Under the pieces are notes generated by a model. It saw only the letters and a list, made by a program, of their open reading frames with translations, searched no databases and was not told where the DNA came from. From the NCBI RefSeq assembly GCF_002019695.1, contig NZ_KV917376.1:4288974-4352973 (forward strand): 64,000 bases of DNA, written 5' to 3'. A program made the position numbers and the translations under genes. Shown in pieces: positions 16,394 to 26,134 of the stretch (position 1 is the first letter of the stretch; each line of letters starts with the position of its first letter). The stretch is from Evansella clarkii (GTDB lineage Bacteria > Bacillota > Bacilli > Bacillales > Salisediminibacteriaceae).

Positions 16394-17212
16394 TTAATTC
16401 TCTGTCCTCTGCTCCACCTGGAAACTCCGCCCCCACATTTCTGCAATACTATATCTGAATAGCTCATCCAAATCCTCCTCTGCAGCGCGCCTGTCAGCCT
16501 TTCCCAGACCTGCCGCAAATTCTTTCAGCCTGGGCAGTTCCATTTCAATATGTTCTATTATAACTGGTGGTATATTCACATTCTTTTCGTACGTTCCCTT
16601 TTTCTTCACTTCAACAAGTTTGAGAATTTCATTTTTTAACAGCTTTTCTGTCCCGGCAGCTTCAAGCAGAGAATAAAAGGAAGCGGGAGGGACGGATGCA
16701 TACTTTTCTGCCCACCTGCATGCAAGTACAGGTCTTAATATGTTCAGCACGAGTTTAACTTCATCATGTCCCTTCCCGAGCTGTCGTTTATTGTTCACAG
16801 CCATACTCACATAATGGTGTATAAGTGCCGCCCGGTTAAAGTGCTCGCTGCTTTTCTCTTTAAACAGCCTGCTCAGCTTCGTTCTTTCACAGTACACTAC
16901 TGAAGAATTAAGCCATTCAAGCAGCTGGGGATTAGATTTACTTAGCAGAAATAAAGCTTTCCGAATATCCCAGCCATGGAACTCAAGTTTTCCGGCTACG
17001 GGGAGCTCAATTACATCTTTTTTCGCTTTAATGGATAAATACCACTCCGGGGGATGAACATAAATAAATCTCACATCATAGTCGCTGTCTGGGGAGGAGA
17101 GCTCCCTTGATCTGCTCCCCCCTTCACACGCGAAAATGATTTTCATCTTATAATCCTTTTCCATTTGCTGCAGTTTTTCTTTTATAACAGTTTCCAATTG
17201 CTTCACCTGCAT
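16394..17212 (-). CDS. RlaP/YcgL-type nucleotidyltransferase-fold protein
   Basis: 272 aa. GSRSRELSSPDSDYDVRFIY near residues 32-51 is the Pol-beta-superfamily nucleotidyltransferase motif (GS...DxD). The rest, including LEFHGWDIRKALFLLSKSNP and LLEWLNSSVVY, matches the RlaP (predicted nucleotidyltransferase) family that includes B. subtilis YcgL. In other bacteria the family is linked to RNA repair; no RNA ligase or Hen1 gene is nearby, so the role is open. It starts 9 bp after the EamA gene and is probably co-transcribed. The RBS is weak; GTG six bases further in is an alternative start. Confidence 0.8.
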   Translation of the reverse strand: MQVKQLETVIKEKLQQMEKDYKMKIIFACEGGSRSRELSSPDSDYDVRFIYVHPPEWYLSIKAKKDVIELPVAGKLEFHGWDIRKALFLLSKSNPQLLEWLNSSVVYCERTKLSRLFKEKSSEHFNRAALIHHYVSMAVNNKRQLGKGHDEVKLVLNILRPVLACRWAEKYASVPPASFYSLLEAAGTEKLLKNEILKLVEVKKKGTYEKNVNIPPVIIEHIEMELPRLKEFAAGLGKADRRAAEEDLDELFRYSIAEMWGRSFQVEQRTEN

Positions 17213-17221
17213 TCTTCTGCA

Positions 17222-18175
17222 TTATCCGGATGATTTCTTTCTCCCGTATCTGCCGTCGTTCGTCCATGCTTTTCTTTTCCTGGCCTGAAGTTTTGTGTCT
17301 ATGTAACCTGTTCCGAATAGAACTCCGGTAACGATTAGTATAAACCCTGCAACCTGCCGGTAATACAAAGGTTCTCCGAGAAAAACAACGGCTCCTGCAA
17401 GGGCAAATAACGGAACAAGGTTATTAAATACAGCTGTCTGGCCAGCTCCGATATGATGAATGGCACTATTGTATAATATATGGCCGAGTCCAGTTGCCAG
17501 GATGGCAGAGACAAAAAATACAGTCCAGACTAAAGGGGTGCCAGAGGCCATGTCCCCGACACTTTCCCTCTCAAGGATAAAGCTCGTGCTGATAAGCATG
17601 GTTGACCCGACTAACAACATTATAGCTGTCGCCTGTTTCGACGACAATGTTTCAGTCAGCTTCTTAATAAGGATGAAACTGAACGCCTGGGCGAGCATGG
17701 AAATGAATACAAAGAGGTCCCCTCTTGAAATTCCTGCTGCTCCATTATTTTCAATAACAACCAGGGATACACCGGCAAATCCCAGGAATATACCGATCGT
17801 CCGCAGCATAGTCAGACGATCCCTGAAAAATATTATCGCCATGACAGAAGTAGTAATTGGAATCAGGCCAAGTATTAAAGATGCATTAGAAGCAGTTGTT
17901 TCAACAAGACCTGCAGCAAGGAAGCCGTGATGGCACAGCTGGCCAAAAACAGCAGCTGTTAAAACATAAACCCACTCTTTTCTGGTGAGGCGGCGTAAAT
18001 CTTTCATAAAATATAAAACAATGAATGCAGTAGCCCCAGCGACAAGAATTCGAAACCCCTGCATCGCTACCGGTGGGAAATGATCCACTAAAAATTTTAC
18101 AGCGGTTACATTAAGTCCCCATATAATCATTACAATAATCAGAAGACTGTATGTTAATCCACGTGACAGTTTCAA
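17222..18175 (-). CDS. EamA-family (DMT) transporter
   Basis: 317 aa with ten predicted membrane helices in two EamA repeats. WGLNVTAVKFLVDHFPPVAM opens the first, and the second ends FLGEPLYYRQVAGFILIVTGVLFGT. These drug/metabolite transporters export diverse small metabolites; no substrate can be assigned. The only start near the N-terminus is TTG 18175, directly preceded by AGAAGGGA (tight spacing). The C-terminus is basic (KLQARKRKAW). Operon with the RlaP-type gene, divergent from the TspO-family gene. Confidence 0.85.
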   Translation of the reverse strand: MKLSRGLTYSLLIIVMIIWGLNVTAVKFLVDHFPPVAMQGFRILVAGATAFIVLYFMKDLRRLTRKEWVYVLTAAVFGQLCHHGFLAAGLVETTASNASLILGLIPITTSVMAIIFFRDRLTMLRTIGIFLGFAGVSLVVIENNGAAGISRGDLFVFISMLAQAFSFILIKKLTETLSSKQATAIMLLVGSTMLISTSFILERESVGDMASGTPLVWTVFFVSAILATGLGHILYNSAIHHIGAGQTAVFNNLVPLFALAGAVVFLGEPLYYRQVAGFILIVTGVLFGTGYIDTKLQARKRKAWTNDGRYGRKKSSG

Positions 18176-18291
18176 TCCCTTCTTTCAATAAATTATATTA
18201 TCCACCTGTATATTTTTTCACTATCTTCCCTCAACAGTTGTTTATAACATGTAATATGTGGAAGTAGTTAGCAAAGAGGAGGATGTTGCTT

Positions 18292-19038
18292 ATGAACAAA
18301 CTAATATTAAACTGGCTGGCATTTTTATTTATGATAACAGTTAACATTTTAGCTAACGTACTGCCCCTTGGCGGAAATACCACCGGTGAAATTGAAGAAA
18401 GAAATATTGTGTTTTTCACTCCTGCAGGCTACGCTTTTTCGATCTGGAGTGTCATATATATACTTCTTGCCTTATGGCTGATCAGCCAGATTCCAAAAGG
18501 GCGCCGGGAGCTTCCAGTTTACCAGAAAACAAATCTGTTATTTATGGTCTCCAGTATTTTAAATGGTTTATGGCTCATATTCTGGCATTATGAGCAGTTC
18601 CTTATAAGCATTCTCATTATGGCTTCGCTGCTGTTCTCACTTCATCTTCTGTACAGGAACTTACTTGCAGCAAATGCTTCCTTCCCCGAAAGGCTTCCGT
18701 TTTCCGTTTATTACGGATGGGTGTCTGTCGCGGTTATCGCTAATCTCAGTTTCGTCCTGAAAGAATATGACCTCCTGGGTACAGGATCGGACCAGTTTGC
18801 CTGGACGATGCTTATGCTCATATTTGCATCACTAGTGGCCTATGCAGCAGGAACCAGGTTTCACGACAGAGTCTACACACTTGTATTTGTCTGGGCCTTT
18901 ATAGCAATCGGAGTGGAAAACTTTCAGGAAAGAACATTTATTGCCTACTTCACGTTTATTCTTGCAGCCCTGTTGATTATAAGTATAGCTCTCCCCATCA
19001 AAAAACGTAAGAAAACACTCCCCAGGATGCTTCGCTGA
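18292..19038 (+). CDS. TspO/MBR-related tryptophan-rich membrane protein
   Basis: 248 aa. FTPAGYAFSIWSVIYILLALW (about residues 43-63) is the signature of the TspO/MBR-related family, and Trp residues recur (WLIFWHY, YYGWVSVAV). It has seven to eight hydrophobic segments, longer than classical five-helix TspO (about 160 aa), matching the longer Bacillota variant. The N-terminus ANVLPLGGNTTGEIEE is typical of that variant. Function unknown; TspO proteins bind porphyrins or sterols. I chose ATG 18292 because AGGAGG directly abuts the upstream ATG at 18283. Confidence 0.8.
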   Translation: MNKLILNWLAFLFMITVNILANVLPLGGNTTGEIEERNIVFFTPAGYAFSIWSVIYILLALWLISQIPKGRRELPVYQKTNLLFMVSSILNGLWLIFWHYEQFLISILIMASLLFSLHLLYRNLLAANASFPERLPFSVYYGWVSVAVIANLSFVLKEYDLLGTGSDQFAWTMLMLIFASLVAYAAGTRFHDRVYTLVFVWAFIAIGVENFQERTFIAYFTFILAALLIISIALPIKKRKKTLPRMLR

Positions 19039-19103
19039 GTTGAATATTTCAGCCTTTCAACCTCAGCGACAACCTTTTATGCCTTAATTATAGTGGAATA
19101 AAA

Positions 19104-19144
19104 AGAAAGAAGCCGCAATTCAACCAGTATGCGGCTTTTCTTTC
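19104..19144. terminator. Bidirectional terminator between convergent genes
   Basis: AAGAAAGAAGCCGCA pairs with TGCGGCTTTTCTTTC, giving T-rich ends on both strands. It separates the TspO-family gene and the aminotransferase gene. Confidence 0.85.
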
Positions 19145-19160
19145 CGGATTAAATTTTTCA

Positions 19161-20333
19161 CTATTTTGCAGCTGCTTCAGATGCAGCTTTCAAAGCTGCT
19201 CCGCCTGGCATTTCGTAACCTTGCTGCCTTAACACATCTTCCAGCGCTGAAAGGATCAGGTTAACATTAGTCATCTTTGCATTATACCCCATTAAACCAA
19301 TTCTCCAAATCTTCCCTTTCAGACTGCCTAGCCCTCCGCCTATCTCGATTCCGTACTGTTCAAGTAATAATTTCCTTGTCTCAGCTTCATCAATGCCTTC
19401 AGGGACTATTACAGAAGTAAGCTGATTAAGACGGTGTTCTTTTTTCACAAGCAGCTTCAGTCCCATTGCTTCCAGTCCTGAATGGAGCGCTCGTCCATAT
19501 TGTTCGTGGCGGCTGTATACATTTTCCAGTCCTTCGTCTTTAATTGACCTTAACGCTTCATATAAAGAATACACCATGGATATAGGAGCTGTATGATGAT
19601 AAGCCCGGTCTCCGCTCCAGTAATCCTGTATCATGGTAAGATCCAGATACCAGCTCTGTACCTTTGTTTTCCTCTTGTTAATAACTTCCCCAGCTTTCTC
19701 GCTGAAAGTGACAGGGGCAAGCCCAGGGGGCGCACTCAAACATTTTTGTGTGCCGCTGTATGCTGCGTCTACCTTATGCTTATCAATCTCTGTTGGTGTT
19801 CCGCCAATTGATGTAACCATATCGCATACAAAAAGGGCACCATAGTTATGAATAATTTCGCTTAGTTCTTCCAGAGGCTGTAACACTCCGGTGGATGTTT
19901 CCGCATGTACAACAGCCACAAGCTTCACATTTGAATGTTCATTAAGAGCTGCTTCGATTTTTTCAGAAGGAATGATCGTTCCCCAGTCAGCCTCCACTTT
20001 AATTACTTCAGCTCCACAGCGTTCTGCTATATCCGCCATCCGTGTGCCAAAAAGGCCGTTAATACCAATAACAGCTTTATCCCCTGGCTCAAGGAGATTT
20101 ACAAACACAGTTTCCATACCGGCACTTCCGGTACCAGGCATAGCGATTGTAAGTTTGTTTTCTGTTTGGTAGACATGCCTTAATAAATCCATCGTATCGT
20201 TCATAATTGTTAAAAAGGCAGGGTCAAGATGCCCCAGCAGCGGGGTACTCATAGAACGAAGTACACCTGGATAGACGTCACTCGGTCCTGGCCCCATTAA
20301 TATTCGCTGTGGCGGGTTTAATTGCTTGTCCAT
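19161..20333 (-). CDS. Alanine-glyoxylate aminotransferase family protein (PucG-like)
   Basis: 390 aa from ATG 20333 (GGAG 10 nt upstream; an upstream GTG at 20342 is less well spaced). Fold-type I PLP enzyme: RILMGPGPSDVYPGVLRSMS near residues 10-29, TGSAGMETV, and SGTQKCLSAPPG with the PLP Lys at about residue 197. The family contains serine/alanine-glyoxylate aminotransferases and PucG ((S)-ureidoglycine-glyoxylate aminotransferase). No purine catabolic genes flank it, so the donor is open. It has an Ala-rich C-terminal tail. Monocistronic. Confidence 0.85.
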   Translation of the reverse strand: MDKQLNPPQRILMGPGPSDVYPGVLRSMSTPLLGHLDPAFLTIMNDTMDLLRHVYQTENKLTIAMPGTGSAGMETVFVNLLEPGDKAVIGINGLFGTRMADIAERCGAEVIKVEADWGTIIPSEKIEAALNEHSNVKLVAVVHAETSTGVLQPLEELSEIIHNYGALFVCDMVTSIGGTPTEIDKHKVDAAYSGTQKCLSAPPGLAPVTFSEKAGEVINKRKTKVQSWYLDLTMIQDYWSGDRAYHHTAPISMVYSLYEALRSIKDEGLENVYSRHEQYGRALHSGLEAMGLKLLVKKEHRLNQLTSVIVPEGIDEAETRKLLLEQYGIEIGGGLGSLKGKIWRIGLMGYNAKMTNVNLILSALEDVLRQQGYEMPGGAALKAASEAAAK

Positions 20334-20577
20334 TAAAATCACACTCCAGTAAATTATGTATCTCTGGTTACTTCTCCTTCACTGTTTCAATTTCCTGCTT
20401 TACCACCCTAAATTATATCGCTGATAAATTCACATAATTTTATACATTACTTCTGCAAAACTGCGACTATTTAAGGGAAAAAGTGTGGTATCATAGTTAC
20501 CAGTAAAATGGATGATTATTACCAGTTTCCAGCTGCCCGTTTTCGGTGACTAATACTATCAAATTGGTGGGATCACT

Positions 20578-21708
20578 ATGCAAAATTCAAAAATGATAAA
20601 TGAGTTGTTTGCATTAAGGAGCATCGCCTGCCTCAGTATCGTCTTTCTTCACGCTGTAGGCATTGCCCTTGAATCCTCCGGCACCCTTGGGTTGGGCACT
20701 GGAACAGCTTATTTTTTTGATTCAGTTAATATATTTTTATATTTTGGCACACCGCTGTTTATCTTCATGTCGGAATTACTTATCGCATATTCATACCGCA
20801 ATAAAAAGATACCAGGGCATTTCCTGAGCAAAAGGTTTAAATATATCTTTCTCCCATTCCTGTTTATGGCACTTTTTTATTCACTGCCATACATGAGTTC
20901 CTTTTCCGAATGGAGTACAAAACTATTTTTAAATGCGATAATTGGCGACTTTCATGGATACTTTGTATTAATCATTTTCCAGTTTTATTTACTGCATTTG
21001 CTCCTGCACCGGTTTCTTAAAAATTGGAATCCGAAGTCCGTGCTGTTAATTGCCTTTATCATTAATGCGGGGTACCTTGCTGTTTTTAATTTCATTTCTC
21101 CTCCTCTTATAATGCATGGAGAATATTTATGGACCAGGTTCTACTGGGTGCCGTTTTTAGGTTGGATCTTTTATTTCGTCCTCGGCTATTATGCCGGCTA
21201 CTATTATGAAAGCTTTCTGAACTTCCTGCAAAAATATAAGCAGATTATCTTAGCTGCTCCGGTATTCACTACAGCCTTACTGCTGTTTTTATACCATAGT
21301 GACCTGCTGGCGGTGCACAGTTCAAAACGTGTTGACATTATCTTACACACGACAGCTGTTGCCTTATTTCTCTTCTATGTTACAGGCAGAATGAAAAAAG
21401 TTCCTGATTTTCTTGTAAGGATCAGCCAGTATTCCTTCGGGATTTATCTTCTGCACATGTTTTTTATCTCAGCGATCGATTTTCTGTATCAACAGTATCC
21501 ACTACAGCTGGGGCCGGCCTATATATTCATCCTGTTTATTTTCAGCACTGGTCTGTCTGTCGTATCCATCTACTATATTAACCAGTGGAAATACGGGAAA
21601 TATTTCATCGGTAAAATCGGTGTAGGAACAAAATCAGCCGCCGGGAAATCCCCTGCCCCGGTGTTAACTGAAAAAAGAACAAGTCTCCGGGAAGAGGCTG
21701 TCAAATAG
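20578..21708 (+). CDS. Acyltransferase 3 family membrane protein
   Basis: 376 aa with about ten hydrophobic segments. LRSIACLSIVFLHAVGIAL near residues 14-32 carries the conserved R...H of acyltransferase-3 (OafA/YrhL-like) proteins. SQYSFGIYLLHMFFI near residue 285 is the second typical motif. Such proteins O-acylate cell-wall or exported glycans at the membrane. The C-terminal 30 residues are a basic cytoplasmic tail. RBS is GGTGGGATC. Single gene ending in a strong terminator. Confidence 0.82.
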   Translation: MQNSKMINELFALRSIACLSIVFLHAVGIALESSGTLGLGTGTAYFFDSVNIFLYFGTPLFIFMSELLIAYSYRNKKIPGHFLSKRFKYIFLPFLFMALFYSLPYMSSFSEWSTKLFLNAIIGDFHGYFVLIIFQFYLLHLLLHRFLKNWNPKSVLLIAFIINAGYLAVFNFISPPLIMHGEYLWTRFYWVPFLGWIFYFVLGYYAGYYYESFLNFLQKYKQIILAAPVFTTALLLFLYHSDLLAVHSSKRVDIILHTTAVALFLFYVTGRMKKVPDFLVRISQYSFGIYLLHMFFISAIDFLYQQYPLQLGPAYIFILFIFSTGLSVVSIYYINQWKYGKYFIGKIGVGTKSAAGKSPAPVLTEKRTSLREEAVK

Positions 21709-21710
21709 AA

Positions 21711-21767
21711 GAGGCGTTTTCTCATAAGCCGCTAATTAGCGTTCTTAGAGGAACGCCTCTTTTTTTG
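21711..21767 (+). terminator. Terminator of the acyltransferase gene
   Basis: GAGGCGTT (21711-21718) pairs with AACGCCTC (21752-21759) and TTTTTTT follows. The long loop can form a smaller inner stem (GCTAATTAGC). Confidence 0.85.
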
Positions 21768-21769
21768 CA

Positions 21770-22126
21770 ATGCGGATTTCTATTTTCAGAGAATTGTTTC
21801 AACAGGTCAGATGGGACCAGGCTGACGAAAATCCAATTTAGTCGGTGAAAAATCTGGGATTACCAGGCTTAAAAGAATTGTATTTCGGAGTTGGAGGCCA
21901 TTTTGAGGAGATCACAATGTATTGAAATAAACGACTTAAGTTAACGGTTAAGTTGACCAAGACAACAAACAAAACGCCTGGATAATAGGATCCACGCGTT
22001 TTTGTCTGATATATAATATTATTTATAGTGTAATCCTACTGTTTTTCATAATTGCCATTATTCTGTATTTATGCCACTCTACCGGCTCTATTTACATCCC
22101 TGAAACAGCCTCTTTTATTATTCTTC
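21770..22126. other. Gene-free interval with a hairpin
   Basis: No supported gene. ACAAAACGC near 21970 pairs with GCGTTTTTGT ending near 22007; with T-richness on both sides it could terminate the minus-strand serine hydrolase ending at 22127. The rest is AT-rich and featureless to me. Confidence 0.5.
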
Positions 22127-23203
22127 CTATCCCTCTTCGAGCGGAAGTTTAGCATCAAGGATCATCTCCAGGAGCCTCAGCCTTTGCTTCTGGCTGACAT
22201 CCCGGTATAAGAATCTAACAGAAGGTTTTGTGGAATCGACCCTGTGAACAAAAACGAAATCATACTCCGGAAATATATCGATAGATTGTCCATGGCGTCC
22301 CACAGCGGAATATAATCCTGCATCCTTCAACGGCCCTTCTTTTGCCACCCACCATAAATAACCATAGTCATAAATTTCGTTTCCGGTTTCTGCATGCGGC
22401 TTCGTACTTCTTTCAATCCAGTCTTTCGGGATGATTTGCTCCCCTTCCCATTCCCCGTTCTGCAAATACAGCTGGCCAAACCGGGCCATGTCCCTTGCTG
22501 AAACACTAAATAAATAGGAGGGGTGATAGGAACGGTTTTCTTCAAGCCGGTACATTGTATTATTCAATGTAAAATTTTCCATTCCAATCGGTTCGGCAAT
22601 CCGCTCCTGAAACTCCTGAAAAACATCCGCAGACGATGCTAAATTAAAGATCGTTCCGAGAGCATTAAAATCCCAGTTATTATAATAAAAATAAGTGCCG
22701 CTCTGCTGACTTTCCCGGGGCGGGCGATTCTGGATCATCGATCTTGATTCCTCCCCCGCCGGAAGAAATACACCTGAGCGGGAAGTGAGCAGGTCCTCCA
22801 CTTTTGCCTGTCTCTCTTTTTCTGTTAATTCACCGCCTTCGCCAATATCCAGTTCTTCAAGTGTGGAATCAAGGTGTATTTTCCCCTCTTCCTCATAGAT
22901 TCCGTAAAGTGCACTCAGAAAGCTTTTACGAACTGAGTGAACATTGGTGTTTTTCGCTGTGTCTCCCCACTCAAACAATATTTTACCTTTATATATACCA
23001 ATAGCTGCAGTTGAATTTAAAGATATAAAATACTGCCTTGCTTCTTCAAGCTTATCGGATGACCAGCCGGCCTCCTGAGGGTGTGCATGTCTTTCCCAGC
23101 TTGTTTCTGCTTCTTTGTATGCAGAGTAGCTTGTAAATAATAAACTGGAAACAAGCATTACAAGCAATGCAATACCCAATAGCCCGCTTATTACTTTTAT
23201 CAC
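22127..23203 (-). CDS. Serine hydrolase, beta-lactamase/PBP4 family, membrane-anchored
   Basis: 358 aa. An N-terminal hydrophobic segment (VISGLLGIALLVMLVSSLLF, residues 4-23) acts as a signal anchor. VHSVRKSFLSALYG holds the S-x-x-K nucleophile motif near residue 92, YYNNWDFNALG the Y-x-N motif near 172, and a GRHGQ turn lies near 292 in place of the KTG box. This is the class C beta-lactamase-like family (esterases, D-aminopeptidases, unknown hydrolases); true lactamase activity is not implied. GTG 23203 is preceded by GAGGATG. Monocistronic. Confidence 0.82.
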   Translation of the reverse strand: MIKVISGLLGIALLVMLVSSLLFTSYSAYKEAETSWERHAHPQEAGWSSDKLEEARQYFISLNSTAAIGIYKGKILFEWGDTAKNTNVHSVRKSFLSALYGIYEEEGKIHLDSTLEELDIGEGGELTEKERQAKVEDLLTSRSGVFLPAGEESRSMIQNRPPRESQQSGTYFYYNNWDFNALGTIFNLASSADVFQEFQERIAEPIGMENFTLNNTMYRLEENRSYHPSYLFSVSARDMARFGQLYLQNGEWEGEQIIPKDWIERSTKPHAETGNEIYDYGYLWWVAKEGPLKDAGLYSAVGRHGQSIDIFPEYDFVFVHRVDSTKPSVRFLYRDVSQKQRLRLLEMILDAKLPLEEG

Positions 23204-23472
23204 TACGAACCATCCTCTGTGTTTATCTCGTTTTGTATGTCATTTCCCTTTTCGGTTGCTTTATAATCTCGTGCTGAAATTTAACAAACCTTTCTTCGTT
23301 TATACAGGTGCTGTTCCAGCAACAGCAGCGGTATGTTGATAATTTGCCGATTATATAATATTTTCTCAGACTGCTGATCTGTGCGCAACCGGGGATTCAT
23401 TTTTAACTGCTTTTCGAGGGGACAGTAGCCGAAACGGACGTATGGCAAGTTCATAGTGATTAAAAATTCCCC

Positions 23473-23504
23473 CACAAAAAAAAGGCCCCTTAAAAGGGGC
23501 CTTT
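23473..23504 (-). terminator. Terminator of the cold shock gene
   Basis: AAAGGCCCC pairs with GGGGCCTTT around a short loop. The minus-strand T-run corresponds to the A8 tract just before 23481. Confidence 0.9.
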
Positions 23505-23511
23505 AATATTA

Positions 23512-23709
23512 TTACTTAGTTACGTTAGCTGCTTGTGGTCCTCTTTGACCTTGCTCGATGTCGAAGTTTACTGTCTGGCCTTCTTCAAGAGTTTTGAAGC
23601 CTTCGCCTTGAATTGCAGAAAAGTGAACAAATACGTCGTCTTGTCCTTCTACTTCAATAAATCCGAAACCTTTTTCTGCATTAAACCATTTTACTGTACC
23701 TTGAGTCAT
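23512..23709 (-). CDS. cspB: Cold shock protein (CspB type)
   Basis: 65 aa from ATG 23709, preceded by GGAGG. A longer open frame upstream is 5' UTR. RNP1 KGFGFIEV and RNP2 VFVHF lie in the five-stranded OB fold, and [20 protein letters not shown] matches B. subtilis CspB closely. It binds single-stranded RNA and DNA as an RNA chaperone. The 200-odd bases upstream (to about 23925) are AT-rich and contain no other gene, consistent with the long structured leader typical of csp mRNAs. Confidence 0.93.
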   Translation of the reverse strand: MTQGTVKWFNAEKGFGFIEVEGQDDVFVHFSAIQGEGFKTLEEGQTVNFDIEQGQRGPQAANVTK

Positions 23710-23939
23710 AATTTTGTTTCCTCCATAGCGGAACTTACCGCAAAAATTTACTTCTTTGCTCACAATATCTTTCAAGATGAAATTCCTGAATCGGCCATTT
23801 CTTCCATCAATCTTATTCCGAACATCAAGTATTAAATACACTTTACCATACATTCTGCACCTTGTAAACAAATTAGGGCATCTTTTTCCCTGAACATGTT
23901 TGTTTCCTGTCATAGTTGAAATAATATACTCTAGTCCGC

Positions 23940-23978
23940 AAAAAAACCAGCCCGTATTTAAAACTACATACGGACTGG
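23940..23978 (-). terminator. Terminator of putP
   Basis: CCAG-CCGTAT pairs with ATACGG-CTGG (one bulge each side). On the minus strand it is followed by TTTTTTTGCGG. Confidence 0.85.
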
Positions 23979-23990
23979 AAGATGTAAATA

Positions 23991-25478
23991 TTAAATATCT
24001 GAATGTTTTACGGAGTCGAACTCTTCCAGTACTTCTCTGGAAGGCTCCTTATCAATAAGGCTGAAAATAAAAATTGCTGCAAGCCCGAGTATAAAACCTG
24101 GAACGATTTCATACAAGGTCCAGATCTCCGCTTCCAGACCAAACCAGGTACCAAGATTCGCCCAGACCATAACCGTAACTCCTCCAGTAATAATACCAGC
24201 AATCGCTCCGTTTCTCGTCATCCTTCTCCAGAAAAGAGAAACAATTATTACTGGTCCGAATGCTGCACCAAAACCAGCCCATGCATAAGCAACAAGCTCA
24301 AGCACTGTACTTTCCGGATTGTATGCAAGCGCTATAGCGATGAACGCAATGACGAGCACGCCAATTCTTCCCACCCAGACAAGCTCTGTCTGGGAAGCCT
24401 GCTTCCTGAACATTGCTTTATAAAAATCTTCTGTTAAAGCACTTGAAGAGACGAGCAGCTGAGAATCTATTGTACTCATAATCGCGGACAGAATCGCTGC
24501 CAGAAGGAAACCAGACACCCAAGGATTAAATAACACCTGAGTAAACATGATGAAAACCTGCTCCGAATCCTCGAGAGGAGCGTTAGTAAAGTTTTCAAAG
24601 TAAGCGATACCAACAAGGCCTACAAACATAGCCCCCATTAGGCAGATAACAAGCCATACCATTCCGATAAGCCTTGCTTTCGGAATTTCCTTTGAAGATT
24701 TTACTGACATAAATCTGTTAATGATGTGAGGCTGGCCGAAATAACCAAGTCCCCATGCAAGAAGGGAAACTATTCCTATGAATGTAATACCTGAAAACGC
24801 ATCAAGGTGAGTTGGGTCAATCTCACCAATAAGCTGGGCCGTTTCATTCCAGCCTCCCATTTCCTGAATTGCTACAATCGGTACAATGATAATTGCCAAA
24901 AACATCAAGGTTCCCTGGAAGAAGTCCGTCCAGCTTACAGCAAGAAATCCTCCTAGGAATGTATATGAGATAATAACTATCGCACCTATCCATAATGCAG
25001 TCGTATACTCGAGACCGAAGGAAGCCTCAAATAAAATCGCGCCGCCCACGAGGCCTGAGGAAGTATAAAAAGCGTAAAAAAGAAGGATAAATATTGCTGA
25101 TATGGCACGTAGTATTTTCGTATCATCATGAAAACGGTTTTCAAAATAATCAGGCAGCGTGATGGAATCTTTGGCAATTTCCGTATACTGCCTTAATCGT
25201 TTAGCAATGAATTGCCAGTTTATGTATGCCCCTATTGCCAGTCCTACACCAATCCACATTTCTCCCATACCGCCAGCATACAAAGCGCCGGGAAGCCCAA
25301 GAAGCAGCCAGCCACTCAGATCAGAAGCACCTGCGCTTAATGCAGCAACTCCCCCGCCAAGGCGCCTTCCTCCGAGCACGTAGTCTGATAAGTTGCTGGT
25401 CATTCGGTAAGCGATTATCCCTAAAACTAATAAACCAACTAAGTAGACTATAAATGTTGTTAACGTAGCTTCATTCAA
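23991..25478 (-). CDS. putP: Sodium/proline symporter
   Basis: 495 aa, 13-helix solute:sodium symporter. [20 protein letters not shown] (about residues 33-52) followed by [18 protein letters not shown] is the canonical PutP Na+/proline-binding segment, and [22 protein letters not shown] near 336-357 is the conserved later motif. It imports proline, as nutrient or compatible solute. The start ATG 25478 lies 5 bp after the stop of a 35-codon micro-ORF; AAAGGAG is 15 nt away, which is long, so coupling to the micro-ORF is likely. Confidence 0.93.
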   Translation of the reverse strand: MNEATLTTFIVYLVGLLVLGIIAYRMTSNLSDYVLGGRRLGGGVAALSAGASDLSGWLLLGLPGALYAGGMGEMWIGVGLAIGAYINWQFIAKRLRQYTEIAKDSITLPDYFENRFHDDTKILRAISAIFILLFYAFYTSSGLVGGAILFEASFGLEYTTALWIGAIVIISYTFLGGFLAVSWTDFFQGTLMFLAIIIVPIVAIQEMGGWNETAQLIGEIDPTHLDAFSGITFIGIVSLLAWGLGYFGQPHIINRFMSVKSSKEIPKARLIGMVWLVICLMGAMFVGLVGIAYFENFTNAPLEDSEQVFIMFTQVLFNPWVSGFLLAAILSAIMSTIDSQLLVSSSALTEDFYKAMFRKQASQTELVWVGRIGVLVIAFIAIALAYNPESTVLELVAYAWAGFGAAFGPVIIVSLFWRRMTRNGAIAGIITGGVTVMVWANLGTWFGLEAEIWTLYEIVPGFILGLAAIFIFSLIDKEPSREVLEEFDSVKHSDI

Positions 25479-25483
25479 AACAA

Positions 25484-25591
25484 TTAGTCTCTCCTTTCAG
25501 TAAAATAAGTAATAACAGATAAGATAACCAAAGAAATCATCGGTACAAAAAGCCAGAACGCAGTGGCGCCCGTAAGGCCATATTCCTCCAC
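25484..25591 (-). CDS. 35-aa single-span membrane protein upstream of putP
   Basis: GTG 25591 is preceded by GGGAGGTGG and starts MEEYGLTGATAFWLFVPM. One hydrophobic helix (about residues 9-29) is followed by TYFTERRD, giving an acidic N-terminus and a charged C-terminus. The stop is 5 bp before putP. Very small membrane proteins next to sodium symporter genes have been annotated as symporter small accessory proteins; this fits in size, topology and position, but the family assignment is inference. Confidence 0.65.
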   Translation of the reverse strand: MEEYGLTGATAFWLFVPMISLVILSVITYFTERRD

Positions 25592-25829
25592 TTTTCCACC
25601 TCCCTGCTCCTTGCCGGAATGTAGTTCTTAGCTCCTATTCCTTTCACACTCTATTTTTAAACATCGATTTTATTAAACCTTATATATACCCGTTATATTT
25701 TTCGGTTAAAACTTCTTTTCAGCTAGATTATATCTTTCCAGACAGAATCATTGTGATTTTATTTCATTCAGTCTGTATTGTATTCTGAGATTGACCACCT
25801 TAGTTCAGGCTGACCAACAGATTCAAATT

Positions 25830-26003
25830 GACGGAAAAATTCCGCTTAATTCGTAATTATTATTAAAAAACGCTTAAATAGACGGAGCGATTCCGCTTAT
25901 AATCCTGTAATTTTTGAAAATGGACGATTTTTTCTTCGCATAACCGGAATACCTTCCCTTATTTCCCCTGTAATGAGCTCCAGTCTCTATATAACCTAAT
26001 AAT
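25830..26003. repeat. Dispersed ~175-bp intergenic element, copy 1
   Basis: It matches the reverse complement of 62385-62566 over its whole length with scattered mismatches. Shared blocks include GCTTAATTCGTAATT, CGCTTAAATAGACGGA, AAAATGGA-GATTT, CCGGAA-ACCT-CCCTTAT and AATGAGCTCCA. The left part contains two small palindromic units (GACGGA-N4-TTCCGC type). It has no ORF. The rest of 25592-26280 holds no gene I can support. Confidence 0.75.
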
Positions 26004-26134
26004 CTCCGTTTATTTTTCCTTCTCAAATTATTTAAATAGGGACAAGGCATAAATCCAAACGAAGACAGTTAAACCATGATCCATTATGGTGACCCAGGAG
26101 TTTTAAAATAAATATAATTTTCCCTCTGCATAAA

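Noticed and set aside
23710-23913. Extended cspB frame of 133 codons
   Set aside because: The extra 68 residues precede a perfect GGAGG and the canonical cold shock start; this is 5' UTR.
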